A DNA stretch of 64,000 nucleotides from Balneola sp. (lineage in GTDB: Bacteria > Bacteroidota > Rhodothermia > Balneolales > Balneolaceae). The translations under genes were made by a program, and so were the position numbers. The DNA lies in contig JANQSE010000010.1 of assembly GCA_028284195.1 (NCBI GenBank), positions 1 through 64,000 of the forward strand. The letters are read 5' to 3'. The first letter of the stretch is position 1. The number at the start of each line of letters is the position of its first letter. Of the stretch, positions 42,193 through 51,686 are shown one piece after another. A model generated the notes under the pieces. The model saw only the letters and a program-made list of their open reading frames with translations, was not told the origin of the DNA and ran no database searches.

Positions 42193-43092
42193 ATGCTTAC
42201 AGATCAAACAAAAAGATTCTACGACCCAAATTTTACAGTGAGTGAAGAGTATAAAGCAGCGTTGCCCGATCTTCAGAATGGGCCCTCTTCATTAATAGAA
42301 GGTGCCAACGTACCAATACAACAAGTAGGTATTTCAAACTTCAAGCTTCCATTACAATTCAAAACCAGAGAAGGCAATCCAATTATGTTGGAAACTTCGG
42401 TGGATGGTTATGTAAGTCTTGATGCTGGGAAAAAAGGAATTAATATGAGCCGTATCATGCGGACATTCTACAAGTTCCGTGACAGGATTTTCTCGATTGA
42501 TGTATTAGAAGATATATTGAAAGCCTACAAAGAGGATCTTGAGAGTCGGGAATCGTTCTTAAGACTATCATTTAGTTATCCTATGCTGAAAGACAGCCTG
42601 CGCTCTGATATGAAAGGCTACCAATATTACAGTGTTTGTTTTGAAGGTCGCCTGGATAGCTATGATCGGTTCTTTAAACACATGACATTGAATTTTGAAT
42701 ACAGCAGTGCATGTCCATGCTCATATGAACTGGCAGAGCATGCACGAACAGAGCGGGGAGTAGCAGCTATTCCACATAGCCAGCGTAGCATAGCAGAAGT
42801 TACTGTTGCCTTGCGGGATGAGTTTTTAGTAGAAGATCTTGTTCAGGTTTGCAGAAATGCACTTAAAACAGAAACTCAGGTAATGGTTAAAAGAGAAGAC
42901 GAGCAGGCATTTGCAGAACTGAACGGGGCTTATCAAAAGTTTGTGGAAGATGCCGCCCGGCTTTTATATGAAGAGCTGGACAGTTACAACAGCATCAGAG
43001 ATTTTGTAGTGCGTTGTGCTCATCTGGAAAGCCTGCATAGCCACGATGCAGTAAGCAGAATATGTAAAGGGCTGCCAAACGGGCTCAGATAG
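42193..43092 (+). CDS. folE2: GTP cyclohydrolase I type IB (FolE2)
   Basis: 299 residues from ATG 42193 (MLTDQTKRFYDPNF). An upstream in-frame ATG at 42139 overlaps the PTPS gene and is less likely. Converts GTP to dihydroneopterin triphosphate, the first step of pterin synthesis. FolE2 is the zinc-independent alternative (Mn/Fe) to FolE. Motifs: PIQQVGISNFKLPL, the catalytic/metal Cys in SSACPCS (C174, C176), and VRCAHLESLHSHDAV near the C-terminus. It overlaps no other gene and ends in a terminator shared with the convergent amidohydrolase operon. Confidence 0.93.
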   Translation: MLTDQTKRFYDPNFTVSEEYKAALPDLQNGPSSLIEGANVPIQQVGISNFKLPLQFKTREGNPIMLETSVDGYVSLDAGKKGINMSRIMRTFYKFRDRIFSIDVLEDILKAYKEDLESRESFLRLSFSYPMLKDSLRSDMKGYQYYSVCFEGRLDSYDRFFKHMTLNFEYSSACPCSYELAEHARTERGVAAIPHSQRSIAEVTVALRDEFLVEDLVQVCRNALKTETQVMVKREDEQAFAELNGAYQKFVEDAARLLYEELDSYNSIRDFVVRCAHLESLHSHDAVSRICKGLPNGLR

Positions 43093-43120
43093 ATCCGTTA
43101 AAGATTGAATAAATAAAAAA

Positions 43121-43145
43121 GGCAGCTCAACCGAGTTGCCTTTTT
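43121..43145 (+). terminator. Bidirectional terminator (folE2 / amidohydrolase operon)
   Basis: Stem GGCAGCTC (43121-43128) and GAGTTGCC (43133-43140), loop AACC, one G:T pair, followed by TTTTT and preceded by AAAAAA. Confidence 0.85.
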
Positions 43146-43162
43146 ATAGGATGATAAAATTA

Positions 43163-44476
43163 TCACCCATCAGTTTTAGTTTCGTGCTTTTTTAAGCCCG
43201 GCTTCCTGTCAAGGAACTCGTCATAAAGTTCAATTTGGCGGCTTGTCATTGGCACTTTGTATCCATCAATAAATACATCTAATATTTTAGAAGAAGTTAG
43301 AAACGGATCACCAGTCGAAATAAAAATATTCGCTTTTTTCCCGACTTCAATTGATCCTAATTCGTCACCAACCCCCATAATTTCGGCGGCGTTAATGGTG
43401 ATGGCTTTTAAGGCTTCTTCACGCCCCATGCCGTATGCAGCAGCAAAGCCGGCATTGTAAGGAAGGTTTCTTGAATTTTCTGTATCCATTGTTCTTAGTG
43501 CAACTTTAACTCCCGCTTTTTGCATGGTACCTGGGTTTTTATAAGCTGCATCAAAAGAATCTGAATTTCTTGTTGGCGTAGAAAGAACAGGGCCTGTGAT
43601 TACAGGGATACCTGACGCTGCTAAAGAATCGGCTACCCTCCAACCTTCGGAAACACCGGTAAGAACTACTTTTTGGTATCCTCTGTCTTTAACCCAATCA
43701 ATAGCACTGAGGATATCCTTTGCACCATTAACTTCAATGTATAGGATGGTCTCACCATTAATAACCCCGGTAAGGGCTTCCATCTCAGGATAATAACGGG
43801 CTTCTTCGGTTCCTTTTATTTTGTTATAAAGTTCAGCCTTGTCCCAGGCATCGTTTATAACCTTCTGAGCTTTTTCGCGATCCTTTTCGATTTGCTCAGG
43901 AGTTCTTGGTCTCCATCTGCGCTGAGCGGTAGAAGGAAAGTTCATAACTACACCTTTTGAACCCGCATACATTTGATCGGGAGTGTAACCAAACAGATTA
44001 ATAGTGGCCGCAGTACCGGGAAGAGGGCCGCCTGCCGGCATAGTTAAGGTGGTTGTAACGCCGCTTACACGCGTAACGGGAATTGCCACTGCATTTGGGT
44101 TAACGGCAGTTAATGCCTGCATTTGTGGTGTGATTTTTCCAAACTCTCTGAAATCATTTGCTTCTGCTATACTGTTAATTTCGTTCAAACCGAGCCTTGT
44201 TCCCGAATCAATCATTCCCGGATAAATTTCCTGTCCGCTATAATCGATTACCTGTGCATCACCGGGAATTTGTACGTTGGCTCCAACAGCCTCAATAATG
44301 CCATTATTGATGATGATGGTACCTTTTTCGATTACGCCATTGGTAACAGTGTAGATTTTAGCGTTGGTTAACGCATACTTAGAAGTTTCTGCCCTGATTA
44401 TATCACTGCTATTAACCTGAGCATATAAACATGCAGGAAGAATCAGTAATGAGAGCATTGATAGTATTCTTTTCAT
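43163..44476 (-). CDS. Secreted amidohydrolase-like protein lacking the HxH metal motif
   Basis: 437 residues with signal peptide MKRILSMLSLLILPACLYAQ. The ATG at 44476 follows the upstream stop by one base; an ATG at 44488 overlapping the upstream gene is the alternative. The composite domain (YALTNAKIYTVTNGVIEKGT) and the tail KKANIFISTGDPF are amidohydrolase-like. In the strand-1 signature PGMIDSGTRLG both His of the usual D-A-H-x-H are replaced (G92, R94), so the binuclear metal site is broken. Last gene of a three-paralogue operon. Probably a pseudoenzyme or regulatory subunit partnering the intact middle paralogue. Confidence 0.85.
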   Translation of the reverse strand: MKRILSMLSLLILPACLYAQVNSSDIIRAETSKYALTNAKIYTVTNGVIEKGTIIINNGIIEAVGANVQIPGDAQVIDYSGQEIYPGMIDSGTRLGLNEINSIAEANDFREFGKITPQMQALTAVNPNAVAIPVTRVSGVTTTLTMPAGGPLPGTAATINLFGYTPDQMYAGSKGVVMNFPSTAQRRWRPRTPEQIEKDREKAQKVINDAWDKAELYNKIKGTEEARYYPEMEALTGVINGETILYIEVNGAKDILSAIDWVKDRGYQKVVLTGVSEGWRVADSLAASGIPVITGPVLSTPTRNSDSFDAAYKNPGTMQKAGVKVALRTMDTENSRNLPYNAGFAAAYGMGREEALKAITINAAEIMGVGDELGSIEVGKKANIFISTGDPFLTSSKILDVFIDGYKVPMTSRQIELYDEFLDRKPGLKKHETKTDG

Positions 44477-44477
44477 T

Positions 44478-45860
44478 TTATTCCTCATTTGAGTTTAAGA
44501 GGTCGTATAAATTCACAATATCGGCACCTTCCATGCATCTGTGTTGATTTTCAGCGTGGAAGATTTGTACATCAGAAATACTTGATTCAGGATCAATATA
44601 AATTCTTTGATCTGCTTTATCGGTATTTATATCAAAGTATTTAACACCATCCACAAAGGTCATTTGTGGTATGGCATAAATAGAAAGTGGATGCTTATCA
44701 AAAATGGCGATATCGCCATCTTTGCCTTTTTCAAGAGAACCAACTCTGTTATCTATTCCAAGTTGCTTAGCAGGGTTTAATGTAATCAAAGCTAAAGCTT
44801 CATTGTCTGAAAGATCTCCATATTTTTGAGTTTTTGCGGCTTCATGGAAAAGATGCCGGATTAATTCACCTGAATCTGAATTGATAGAGGTAGTAACTCC
44901 GTTTTTGGTAAGAATGGCAGCATTATACGCCGTTGAGTAATACACTTCTAACTTGTAAGCCCACCAGTCCGAAAATACAGAAGCAGATGCACCAAACTCG
45001 GCAAGTTCAGGAGCTACTTTGTAGGCTTCATTTGCATGCTGGAAGGTTAATCTTTCAATACCAAAGTCGGAAAATACTTTCATAAGCATGTAGATCTCAT
45101 CTGCACGGTACGAATGACAATGCACAAGAATTTCACCTTCAAGAATGTCAACCATAGTTTCCATTCTGAGGCTGTATTCCGGGGCAACTTTGTTAGAACT
45201 GCGATTGGCTCTGTAATCCTCCCAGGCTTTCTTGTACTTCAACGCATCGTTAAAGGTATTTCGAAGCATAGCTTCCACACCCATACGGCTTTGCGGCTGT
45301 ATTCCCCTGCGACGGGCTCCACGGGTTGGGTTTTCACCTAATGCAAACTTAATGGTTCTTGGAGCTCCCTCAAATCTCAGGTCATCCGGATCAGTGGTTC
45401 CCCAGCGTAGTTTAAGTGTTTCGTTTTGCCCGCCTATTACATTTGCAGAACCGTGCATTAAGTGGATGGAAGTAACACCACCGGCTAAAGCACGATAAAT
45501 GGAAACGTCTATAGGATTAACCACATCTTCCATACTTACTTCGGCAGTAACCTGGCTGGTTCCTTCATTAATTGAGGTTCCCGCAATGTGGGAGTGTGCG
45601 TCAATAATGCCTGGCATTACAAACATGCCGGTAGCATTAACTTCTTCAGCTCCTCTTGGTGCTTTTAGATTTTTACCAATACGGTCAATTTTACCGTTTT
45701 TAACTAATACATCGGTATTTTCGAGTGTACCATCGGTGATGGTTATAACAGTACCGTTTTTAATTAATACATCGCCTTTCTTTGTTTGTGCCTGAATGGA
45801 TGCAGTTACGAGAACAAAAACAAAAAAGAAAAGTCCTGTAATTTTTTTAAATAAATTCAT
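44478..45860 (-). CDS. Secreted metal-dependent amidohydrolase (active-site intact)
   Basis: 460 residues, signal peptide about 1-25 (FFFVFVLVTASIQAQ). Composite beta-sandwich plus TIM-barrel of the imidazolonepropionase/dihydroorotase-like superfamily. Metal ligands are visible: HxH in MPGIIDAHSHIAG (H89, H91), His in LVHCHSYRADE, His in LTFQHANEAYK and Asp in SINSDSGELIRHL. The tail DGDIAIFDKHPLS is typical. The substrate is unknown; a periplasmic peptidase or lactonase role is possible. Middle gene of the trio: starts 2 bp after the first and stops one base before the third. Confidence 0.9.
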   Translation of the reverse strand: MNLFKKITGLFFFVFVLVTASIQAQTKKGDVLIKNGTVITITDGTLENTDVLVKNGKIDRIGKNLKAPRGAEEVNATGMFVMPGIIDAHSHIAGTSINEGTSQVTAEVSMEDVVNPIDVSIYRALAGGVTSIHLMHGSANVIGGQNETLKLRWGTTDPDDLRFEGAPRTIKFALGENPTRGARRRGIQPQSRMGVEAMLRNTFNDALKYKKAWEDYRANRSSNKVAPEYSLRMETMVDILEGEILVHCHSYRADEIYMLMKVFSDFGIERLTFQHANEAYKVAPELAEFGASASVFSDWWAYKLEVYYSTAYNAAILTKNGVTTSINSDSGELIRHLFHEAAKTQKYGDLSDNEALALITLNPAKQLGIDNRVGSLEKGKDGDIAIFDKHPLSIYAIPQMTFVDGVKYFDINTDKADQRIYIDPESSISDVQIFHAENQHRCMEGADIVNLYDLLNSNEE

Positions 45861-45862
45861 TG

Positions 45863-47563
45863 TTACCTCTCATCGTCATCTTTAGTGGCAGTAATCGGGA
45901 AGTTGAAGTTAAATGCAGCCACGCTGGCGTCTGCTTCATATTCTTTCCCATTTACTGTTCCTGTTACTACAATTTCAATAGACTGCCCACCGGCATCTAC
46001 CGTAAAGTCGAAACTCAACTCGTTGTTAAGAAATGAGATGTTGCTCATATCCACATCGGGAGTTCCGTCATCACTTGTCATAACACCGGTAAGTTCACCA
46101 TTTTCTCTTTTAAAGATCATTTTTCCGGTTTGTTCACCCTCTGGCGTTGTAAAACTGTAGCTCCAGGAGCCAAGGAGAATGGCATCGCCTTCGGTATTGG
46201 ATTCGCCTGTATCTGCGGTGGCTTTTTTCTTTGATTTGTCTTTGACTTCATACTCGTATTTATCGCCGTCAACAAATACCATTTTTACTTGCGAATCTTT
46301 ATCGAAGTACGGCCCGGTGGTTACAATAGCATTTCCAAGTTTTCCGGATTCTAACGTACCTGCAATTTCACTAATGCCCAGTAATTCAGCTGCATCTGTT
46401 GTAAGTGCGGCTAAGGCATCATCCTCGCTCAGGCCGTTTTCTATGATCGTCATCATGTTTGTTTTAACTTTACTGCCTGAGGTTCCCATTGTTGAGACAC
46501 CAAACTTAATGCCTTGCTCTTTTAAAGATGCATATTGAGATAAATACTGCTTATAAAATTCCATTCTGCGTTCTTCAAGAGTTTTTACTTCGTCAGATTT
46601 ATCTTCTTCCTTACTATTCTTAGGTTCTTTAGGCAGATTAATAGACATAAAAACTTTAGCATTGTGCTGCTTTATGGCATCTGTTAAATCCCATGCTTGT
46701 TTTAAATTACCAAGTGCTAGTTCAAAGTTAAGTTCATTTTGCAGCCTCATGGCACGCCGGGCTTCAAGGGCATTGGTAGAATTGTAAAAAACGGGTTGTT
46801 CTTTAGCCACTACAGGGAAAAACGCTTCTAATACTCTGTCTCTGTGAGGACGCTCAACGCCTCTTGGATTTTTTGCGTGCAGTTCTGCGTGATTTTTAGA
46901 ATTGGCAGCATTTTTAAAGAGGTTTCTCCACTTGGCCATAATGCCGAGCGTGTTTCCAGGATATGCCCCCGGGGCACCTACAAACTGAGTGTACATTGAT
47001 ACATCCTCGCTTAATATCATTTCATCTGGGTGGGTAGCATCTCTTAGTAGCAGCAAAGCACCTGATCCCGGGAGCATTCTTCCATAAGGGACAGTGTGAG
47101 ATATTGTAAATCCAACTTTTCTCAATCCTTCGATGCTGCTTTCATCCAACTGAACCTGTTCTACAACTTTATGCTGAGGTGTTATGCCTGCATAATCATT
47201 AGGAGGATCGGGTGTGAAGAGATTATTTGGGCGTTCCATAGCTTTTGGCCGTTTCGCCCCCGTGTACGACATTCCATCAATAAAGCCGGGATAAACGTAC
47301 ATATCGGTACCATCTATTTCCTCAGCATATTCAGGAACCTTTAAGTTTTTTCCAACCTCACTGATCAATCCATTTTTTATGATAAGAGTGGCTTGTTCCA
47401 TAACGGTACCCGGAGCTTGCACAATAGTAGCATTGGTAATTGCATAAGTACGTGTTGCGGGGGATTCGCCTGTTGGGTCGCTTTGGGCGAATGCATTAAG
47501 AGAAAGGCCAACTAACGGAAGTATGAACAGGAGGCGAAACAATAGTTTTCGCAAAAATTTCAT
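45863..47563 (-). CDS. Secreted amidohydrolase-like protein without HxH, with extra C-terminal lipocalin-like domain
   Basis: 566 residues with signal peptide (LLFILPLVGLSLNAFAQ). The amidohydrolase scaffold is recognisable (YAITNATIVQAPGTVMEQATL; DAAELLGISEIAGTLESGKLGNAIVTTGPYF). The signature reads PGFIDGMSYTG, with Met98 and Tyr100 where HxH is expected. Residues from about 455 add a beta-barrel-like domain (GSWSYSFTTPEGEQTGKMIF, GELTGVMTSDDGTPDVDMSNI) unlike the other two paralogues. First gene of the operon. Likely non-catalytic, perhaps a substrate-binding partner of the middle enzyme. Confidence 0.85.
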   Translation of the reverse strand: MKFLRKLLFRLLFILPLVGLSLNAFAQSDPTGESPATRTYAITNATIVQAPGTVMEQATLIIKNGLISEVGKNLKVPEYAEEIDGTDMYVYPGFIDGMSYTGAKRPKAMERPNNLFTPDPPNDYAGITPQHKVVEQVQLDESSIEGLRKVGFTISHTVPYGRMLPGSGALLLLRDATHPDEMILSEDVSMYTQFVGAPGAYPGNTLGIMAKWRNLFKNAANSKNHAELHAKNPRGVERPHRDRVLEAFFPVVAKEQPVFYNSTNALEARRAMRLQNELNFELALGNLKQAWDLTDAIKQHNAKVFMSINLPKEPKNSKEEDKSDEVKTLEERRMEFYKQYLSQYASLKEQGIKFGVSTMGTSGSKVKTNMMTIIENGLSEDDALAALTTDAAELLGISEIAGTLESGKLGNAIVTTGPYFDKDSQVKMVFVDGDKYEYEVKDKSKKKATADTGESNTEGDAILLGSWSYSFTTPEGEQTGKMIFKRENGELTGVMTSDDGTPDVDMSNISFLNNELSFDFTVDAGGQSIEIVVTGTVNGKEYEADASVAAFNFNFPITATKDDDER

Positions 47564-47665
47564 TCTGTATAATTGAGTTAGTTTTTTAAGTTGGCTTAAT
47601 ATATATGTTTAGCAATGCTTACGCTAAAAACAGCATGTATAAAAGAGTAAAAAAACGTTTAGAAA

Positions 47666-48532
47666 TTATTTGCCTTCTACAACTACGGCCAGATAGTTTT
47701 CTTTTATAGCCAGTCTCGAAATGCCTGTTAAATTGAATTCAGATAAATCAGCTAACAATTTCCAGTTTCCGTCTTCTTCGTTTGTATTAAAAAAATAGAG
47801 TGTACTTTCTTTTCCTATCAGAATAGTATTACCATTAAACCATGCCATATCTTCAACTCCCGGCAGGGTAGTTGTAATTGATTTAGTCGATTCAGGATTA
47901 TTTGGAATGGCCGACATGATTTTCCATTCATCAGGATCAGATTTATCAATAAAGCTATACCTATTCGATTCCGGGATATAGTGTATTGATCTCCCAGGAT
48001 TATTATACATAATCTTTGAATCCCCATTGGAGAGATTTATTTCCTGAAGTGTTTGAGGCTCGTCTAAAACAAAAGCGATGATTGTATTCTCCTGAAAAAA
48101 AGTGTAGTAACCGATAATAAGATCTTTTACCAATACAGCTGGTTCTCCACCATTAAAAGGATATTTATAAAGTCGCTGTAATCCATCCGGATCTAATCGC
48201 ACAGCCGATACAAAATTGCCATTTGACATGTGGACAGGAGAATACTCGCCTCCCGGAGTATCAGAAAGCCATGTTTTAGAACCTGATTCTATATCATATT
48301 TCAAAATATCTGTTTGCCCGTTTCTTGTAGATGCAAAAAGAATAGCTTTTCCGTTTTTGGTAAATGAAGGTTGATTGTCATAGCCTTCATTATTAGAAAT
48401 ATTTATCGGGCTGCTTAACACAAAACCTGATTCAGTTTTTTCAATGTTAAACAAATACACCTCGGTTGAAGGCTGAGCACTTGCCAATACAGAAATAAAG
48501 AGTAGAATCAAGAGAAAAAATATTTTTTTCAT
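47666..48532 (-). CDS. Secreted TolB/PD40-like beta-propeller protein
   Basis: 288 residues with signal peptide (FFLLILLFISVLASAQ). PD40-like blades: DNQPSFTKNGKAILFASTRNGQTDILKYDIESGS and YSPVHMSNGNFVSAVRLDPDGLQRLYKYPFNGGE. The pattern of a value, a Trp/Tyr and a D-G turn continues to the C-terminus. The start overlaps the upstream lipoprotein stop in ATGA, showing translational coupling. Function unknown. The pair with the lipoprotein suggests an envelope complex. Confidence 0.8.
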   Translation of the reverse strand: MKKIFFLLILLFISVLASAQPSTEVYLFNIEKTESGFVLSSPINISNNEGYDNQPSFTKNGKAILFASTRNGQTDILKYDIESGSKTWLSDTPGGEYSPVHMSNGNFVSAVRLDPDGLQRLYKYPFNGGEPAVLVKDLIIGYYTFFQENTIIAFVLDEPQTLQEINLSNGDSKIMYNNPGRSIHYIPESNRYSFIDKSDPDEWKIMSAIPNNPESTKSITTTLPGVEDMAWFNGNTILIGKESTLYFFNTNEEDGNWKLLADLSEFNLTGISRLAIKENYLAVVVEGK

Positions 48533-48945
48533 TGTTTAAAAGGTTCCATTCTTGAGAAAGGATAGCCATTACATCCCTTTTTTGGATTTTTTCTGTTTGC
48601 TATAGTAACCTTTTTTGCTGAATCGGCAGTTGGTGCATTATAGCTGCTAAGACAAAATGCCCATGTATAAGGCTCCATGTTTGGCAGCTTCATCCAATCA
48701 ATTCTGGAATATAGCCCGCCATCAAATGTATTAGCGGTATCATTTTTAGCAATCAAAAACTGATTTTCGATATTCCACTCTATAATATGGTAACGAATAT
48801 TCGGTTTTTGCAGAAATTGATTTTCAGTGATCTCATATTCAATAGCATAGTCATCAGAAAAAGAACCGAGCAGATAATCCGGTACAGCAGGTTTTTCCTT
48901 GCAGGAAAGCAGAGGCAGTAAAAAAAGAATAGTGAGTTTATTCAT
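48529..48945 (-). CDS. Small lipoprotein of unknown function
   Basis: 138 residues. The signal ends LLPLLSC with lipidated Cys15. The mature part begins KEKPAVPDYLLGSFSDDYAIEYEITENQF, a beta-rich single domain that looks lipocalin-like in rhythm. Two further Cys (FCLSSYN and KGCNGYPF) could form a disulfide. Overlaps the propeller gene by 4 bp (ATGA). No family is recognised. Confidence 0.75.
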   Translation of the reverse strand: MNKLTILFLLPLLSCKEKPAVPDYLLGSFSDDYAIEYEITENQFLQKPNIRYHIIEWNIENQFLIAKNDTANTFDGGLYSRIDWMKLPNMEPYTWAFCLSSYNAPTADSAKKVTIANRKNPKKGCNGYPFSRMEPFKQ

Positions 48946-49025
48946 AATGGAATGTATGATTTTATGAACTAAAAGGTCTTACGAATACTTTTTTCCTCTG
49001 AAATAAGTAATCAAAGTTGATATTA

Positions 49026-49059
49026 ATTGCACACAGTTAATGTGATGTTTGTATCTTTA
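49026..49059 (+). promoter_or_regulatory. Candidate promoter of the secreted nuclease gene
   Basis: ATTG (49026-49029), a 22-nt spacer, then TATCTTTA (49052-49059, 7 of 8 of TAnnTTTG) in the string TGTATCTTT also seen before nuoL and relBE. The start codon is at 49086. Confidence 0.4.
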
Positions 49060-49085
49060 CCGACATCTTAAAATTTTTATCCATT

Positions 49086-51668
49086 ATGACTCTTCGCAAG
49101 ATTATTGCTCCAACTTTTTTTCTTTCATTCATTGTTAGTTTTTCCCTTCAAGCCCAGCTTTTCGAAAATTTTGACAGTGGAGCTAAAAGTGGATACACCG
49201 GAGCCTCGGTAACACTGTCAACCGGTAATTGGTTTTTGGATGATGCGTTATTAGGGAGTTTGAGCAACGACAAATTCAATGGCTCACAAAGTGTGCGTAT
49301 GGACAGAAGAAATGGGAGAACAGGTAACATCTATATGCTTTTTGATAAAACAGGAGGTGTTGATGAGGTTTCCTTCGTTTTTGCTAACTATGGGAGTAGT
49401 TCGGGTAATAAGTTACAGGTTCAATATTCTACCGATCAAGGAAGTACATGGGTGAATATAGGCGATGAACTTACGGCATCAGGCACATTGCAGGAAGCAA
49501 CCATTCCTGTACAAATTGATGGCAATATCAGATTCAAGTTTATACAATCCGGTGGAACGGACCGAATGAATATTGATGATATCCGCATCACTGATTTCGT
49601 TACTCCATCAAATGAACCTACCATCAATGTAACGGTTGATAATATGGATGTAAATAATTCCGGAAGTATTGAATTTGGTTCTGCGCTTCAAAATACCGCT
49701 GTTGCAAAAACGGTTAAGATTAAAAATACAGGGAACCCCGATCTGATAATTACAGATGCATCTGTTACGGGGCAAGGCTTCTCAGTTTCGGCAATACAAG
49801 ATGACACCCTTTCTTTTAATGAGAGTACGGAGTTGACTCTAACCTTTGAGCCTGATACCGAGGGTCAGTTTCAAGAGGTTTTTACAATTATGAGCAATGC
49901 TACAAACGATTCATCCTTTTCATTAAACATATCAGGAGAGAGTTTTGCTGATGGAGATGTAATTGCCATTGCAAATGCCCGGCAATTACAACTTGGTACC
50001 AGAGTAACGGTAGCAGGTAGGGTAACGGTAGCAAATGAATTTGGGGGCCCGCTGTACATGCAGGATACTACTGCCGGTATTGCTGTTTTTTGGGAACCAT
50101 TACACACAACCGTTTCTATCGGTGATTCTGTGAAGATATCAGGGCCGCTAACCGTATTTAAGCCCATTGCAGGAAACGATGCAGATTTTCTTCTCCAGAT
50201 TTCCGGCACAAACACCGATAATATCGTATTCGAAAAATTTGATGTGCCAAATAAAAAAGTGCTGCCAAAAGTAATTACCGTACAGCAGTTAAACACTGAT
50301 GATTATCAAGGGCAGTTAGTACTTATTCAAAATGCTACAATAGATTTTAACGGGGCTTTTCAGCAGGATAATTACCCATTAACTGACGCAACCGGAACTG
50401 CGGATATGAGAATTGACAACACCACCAACCTGATTGGAGTGCAATCTCCACAAGGAGCTGTTAATGTTGTTGGTGTAGCCGGAAAGTTCGGCGGCACTGT
50501 TCAGATTCTGCCTCGTTTTGTGGAAGATTTAGGAGTAGAAGAAGTTATTTTTCCGGGTGATGATGTATCCAAAGATCAAACCCTGGATGTTGTAACCTGG
50601 AATGTAGAATGGTTTGGCGATGCCGGAAACGGCCCTGCAGATGTAAACCTGCAGCTTAGAAATGTAGTAACTGTTGTTGAAACCATAGATGCAGATATCT
50701 ATGCACTTCAGGAGATTTCAAGTTCTTCTCATTTTGCTCAATTATTAGATAGTTTGGATGGATACGGTGGATTTCTGGCTGGTTTTTCACAAACACAGAA
50801 AACAGCCTTTTTGTTTAAGAGGGCAACTATTGATTCTCTAAGCAGTGCAACGCTAAGCTCGGGCGATGGCTTTACACAATCGAATTGGGCCAATGGCAGA
50901 TATCCCCTGGCTTTTCATTTCAATGCGGTTATAAATGGAGAACAACAGGAGATCTATGCTTACAACATCCATGCGAAAGCGTTTGGTGATCAGGGATCAT
51001 ACGACCAACGGGTGGCAGCATCAATGGAATTAAAGGAGTTTCTTGATCGTGACAGGTCCAATGATAATGTACTCATACTTGGTGATTATAATGACGAGAT
51101 CGGAAGTTCAACATTTGGCGGAAATACTTCTCCATATAACAATTTCGATATAGATTCGGAATACACCATTATTACAAAAGTTCTCGAAGAACAAGGTTTT
51201 GGTTCCCAGTCAAGCGGTTCTTTTTTAGACCATATCACCATCACTTCAGAATTGAGTGATGATTACTTTACAGGTACAGAGCGTGTTGAAAACCCATCAT
51301 ATATAGGAAGTTATTTGAGTACAACATCCGATCATTATCCGATTTGGACACGATTTAAATTTGGTATTATTACAAGTAATGATGAAGAGTCGGATGCTCC
51401 GCTTTCTGTACATCTAAAGCAGAATTATCCAAATCCTTTTAATCCGAGTACGGTTATCAGTTTTACGTTGAATTCAGCTTCGAAAGTGAACTTAGAAGTG
51501 TTCGATATTGCAGGAAGAAAAGTGGCTACACTGTTAAATGAGCTTCAACCTGTCGGTACAAAGAGTGTTACTTTTAATGCGGGTGCATTATCATCAGGAG
51601 TATATATTTACCGGTTAAAAACCGGAAACGGTGATGTTGTAACTAAGAAAATGGTGTTGGTTAAGTAA
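49086..51668 (+). CDS. T9SS-secreted endonuclease/exonuclease/phosphatase-family protein
   Basis: 860 residues exported by Sec, then probably by the type IX system. Order: signal peptide (1-23); a beta-sandwich with ENFDSGAKSGYTGASV and MNIDDIRITDF (about 25-170); an Ig-like ASH/choice-of-anchor domain (about 185-285); an OB-fold-like domain (about 290-475, TRVTVAGRVTVANEFGGPLYMQDTTAG); and an EEP nuclease domain (about 499-755). Catalytic pieces of the EEP domain are VVTWNVEWFGD, IYALQEISSS (metal Glu), LILGDYNDE and the terminal TTSDHYPIW His. The C-terminal about 83 residues are a T9SS type A/FlgD-like sorting domain (QNYPNPFNPSTVISFTL, KKMVLVK). It probably degrades extracellular DNA or releases phosphate. 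Confidence 0.92.
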   Translation: MTLRKIIAPTFFLSFIVSFSLQAQLFENFDSGAKSGYTGASVTLSTGNWFLDDALLGSLSNDKFNGSQSVRMDRRNGRTGNIYMLFDKTGGVDEVSFVFANYGSSSGNKLQVQYSTDQGSTWVNIGDELTASGTLQEATIPVQIDGNIRFKFIQSGGTDRMNIDDIRITDFVTPSNEPTINVTVDNMDVNNSGSIEFGSALQNTAVAKTVKIKNTGNPDLIITDASVTGQGFSVSAIQDDTLSFNESTELTLTFEPDTEGQFQEVFTIMSNATNDSSFSLNISGESFADGDVIAIANARQLQLGTRVTVAGRVTVANEFGGPLYMQDTTAGIAVFWEPLHTTVSIGDSVKISGPLTVFKPIAGNDADFLLQISGTNTDNIVFEKFDVPNKKVLPKVITVQQLNTDDYQGQLVLIQNATIDFNGAFQQDNYPLTDATGTADMRIDNTTNLIGVQSPQGAVNVVGVAGKFGGTVQILPRFVEDLGVEEVIFPGDDVSKDQTLDVVTWNVEWFGDAGNGPADVNLQLRNVVTVVETIDADIYALQEISSSSHFAQLLDSLDGYGGFLAGFSQTQKTAFLFKRATIDSLSSATLSSGDGFTQSNWANGRYPLAFHFNAVINGEQQEIYAYNIHAKAFGDQGSYDQRVAASMELKEFLDRDRSNDNVLILGDYNDEIGSSTFGGNTSPYNNFDIDSEYTIITKVLEEQGFGSQSSGSFLDHITITSELSDDYFTGTERVENPSYIGSYLSTTSDHYPIWTRFKFGIITSNDEESDAPLSVHLKQNYPNPFNPSTVISFTLNSASKVNLEVFDIAGRKVATLLNELQPVGTKSVTFNAGALSSGVYIYRLKTGNGDVVTKKMVLVK

Positions 51669-51686
51669 AAAAGCTACACAGACAAA

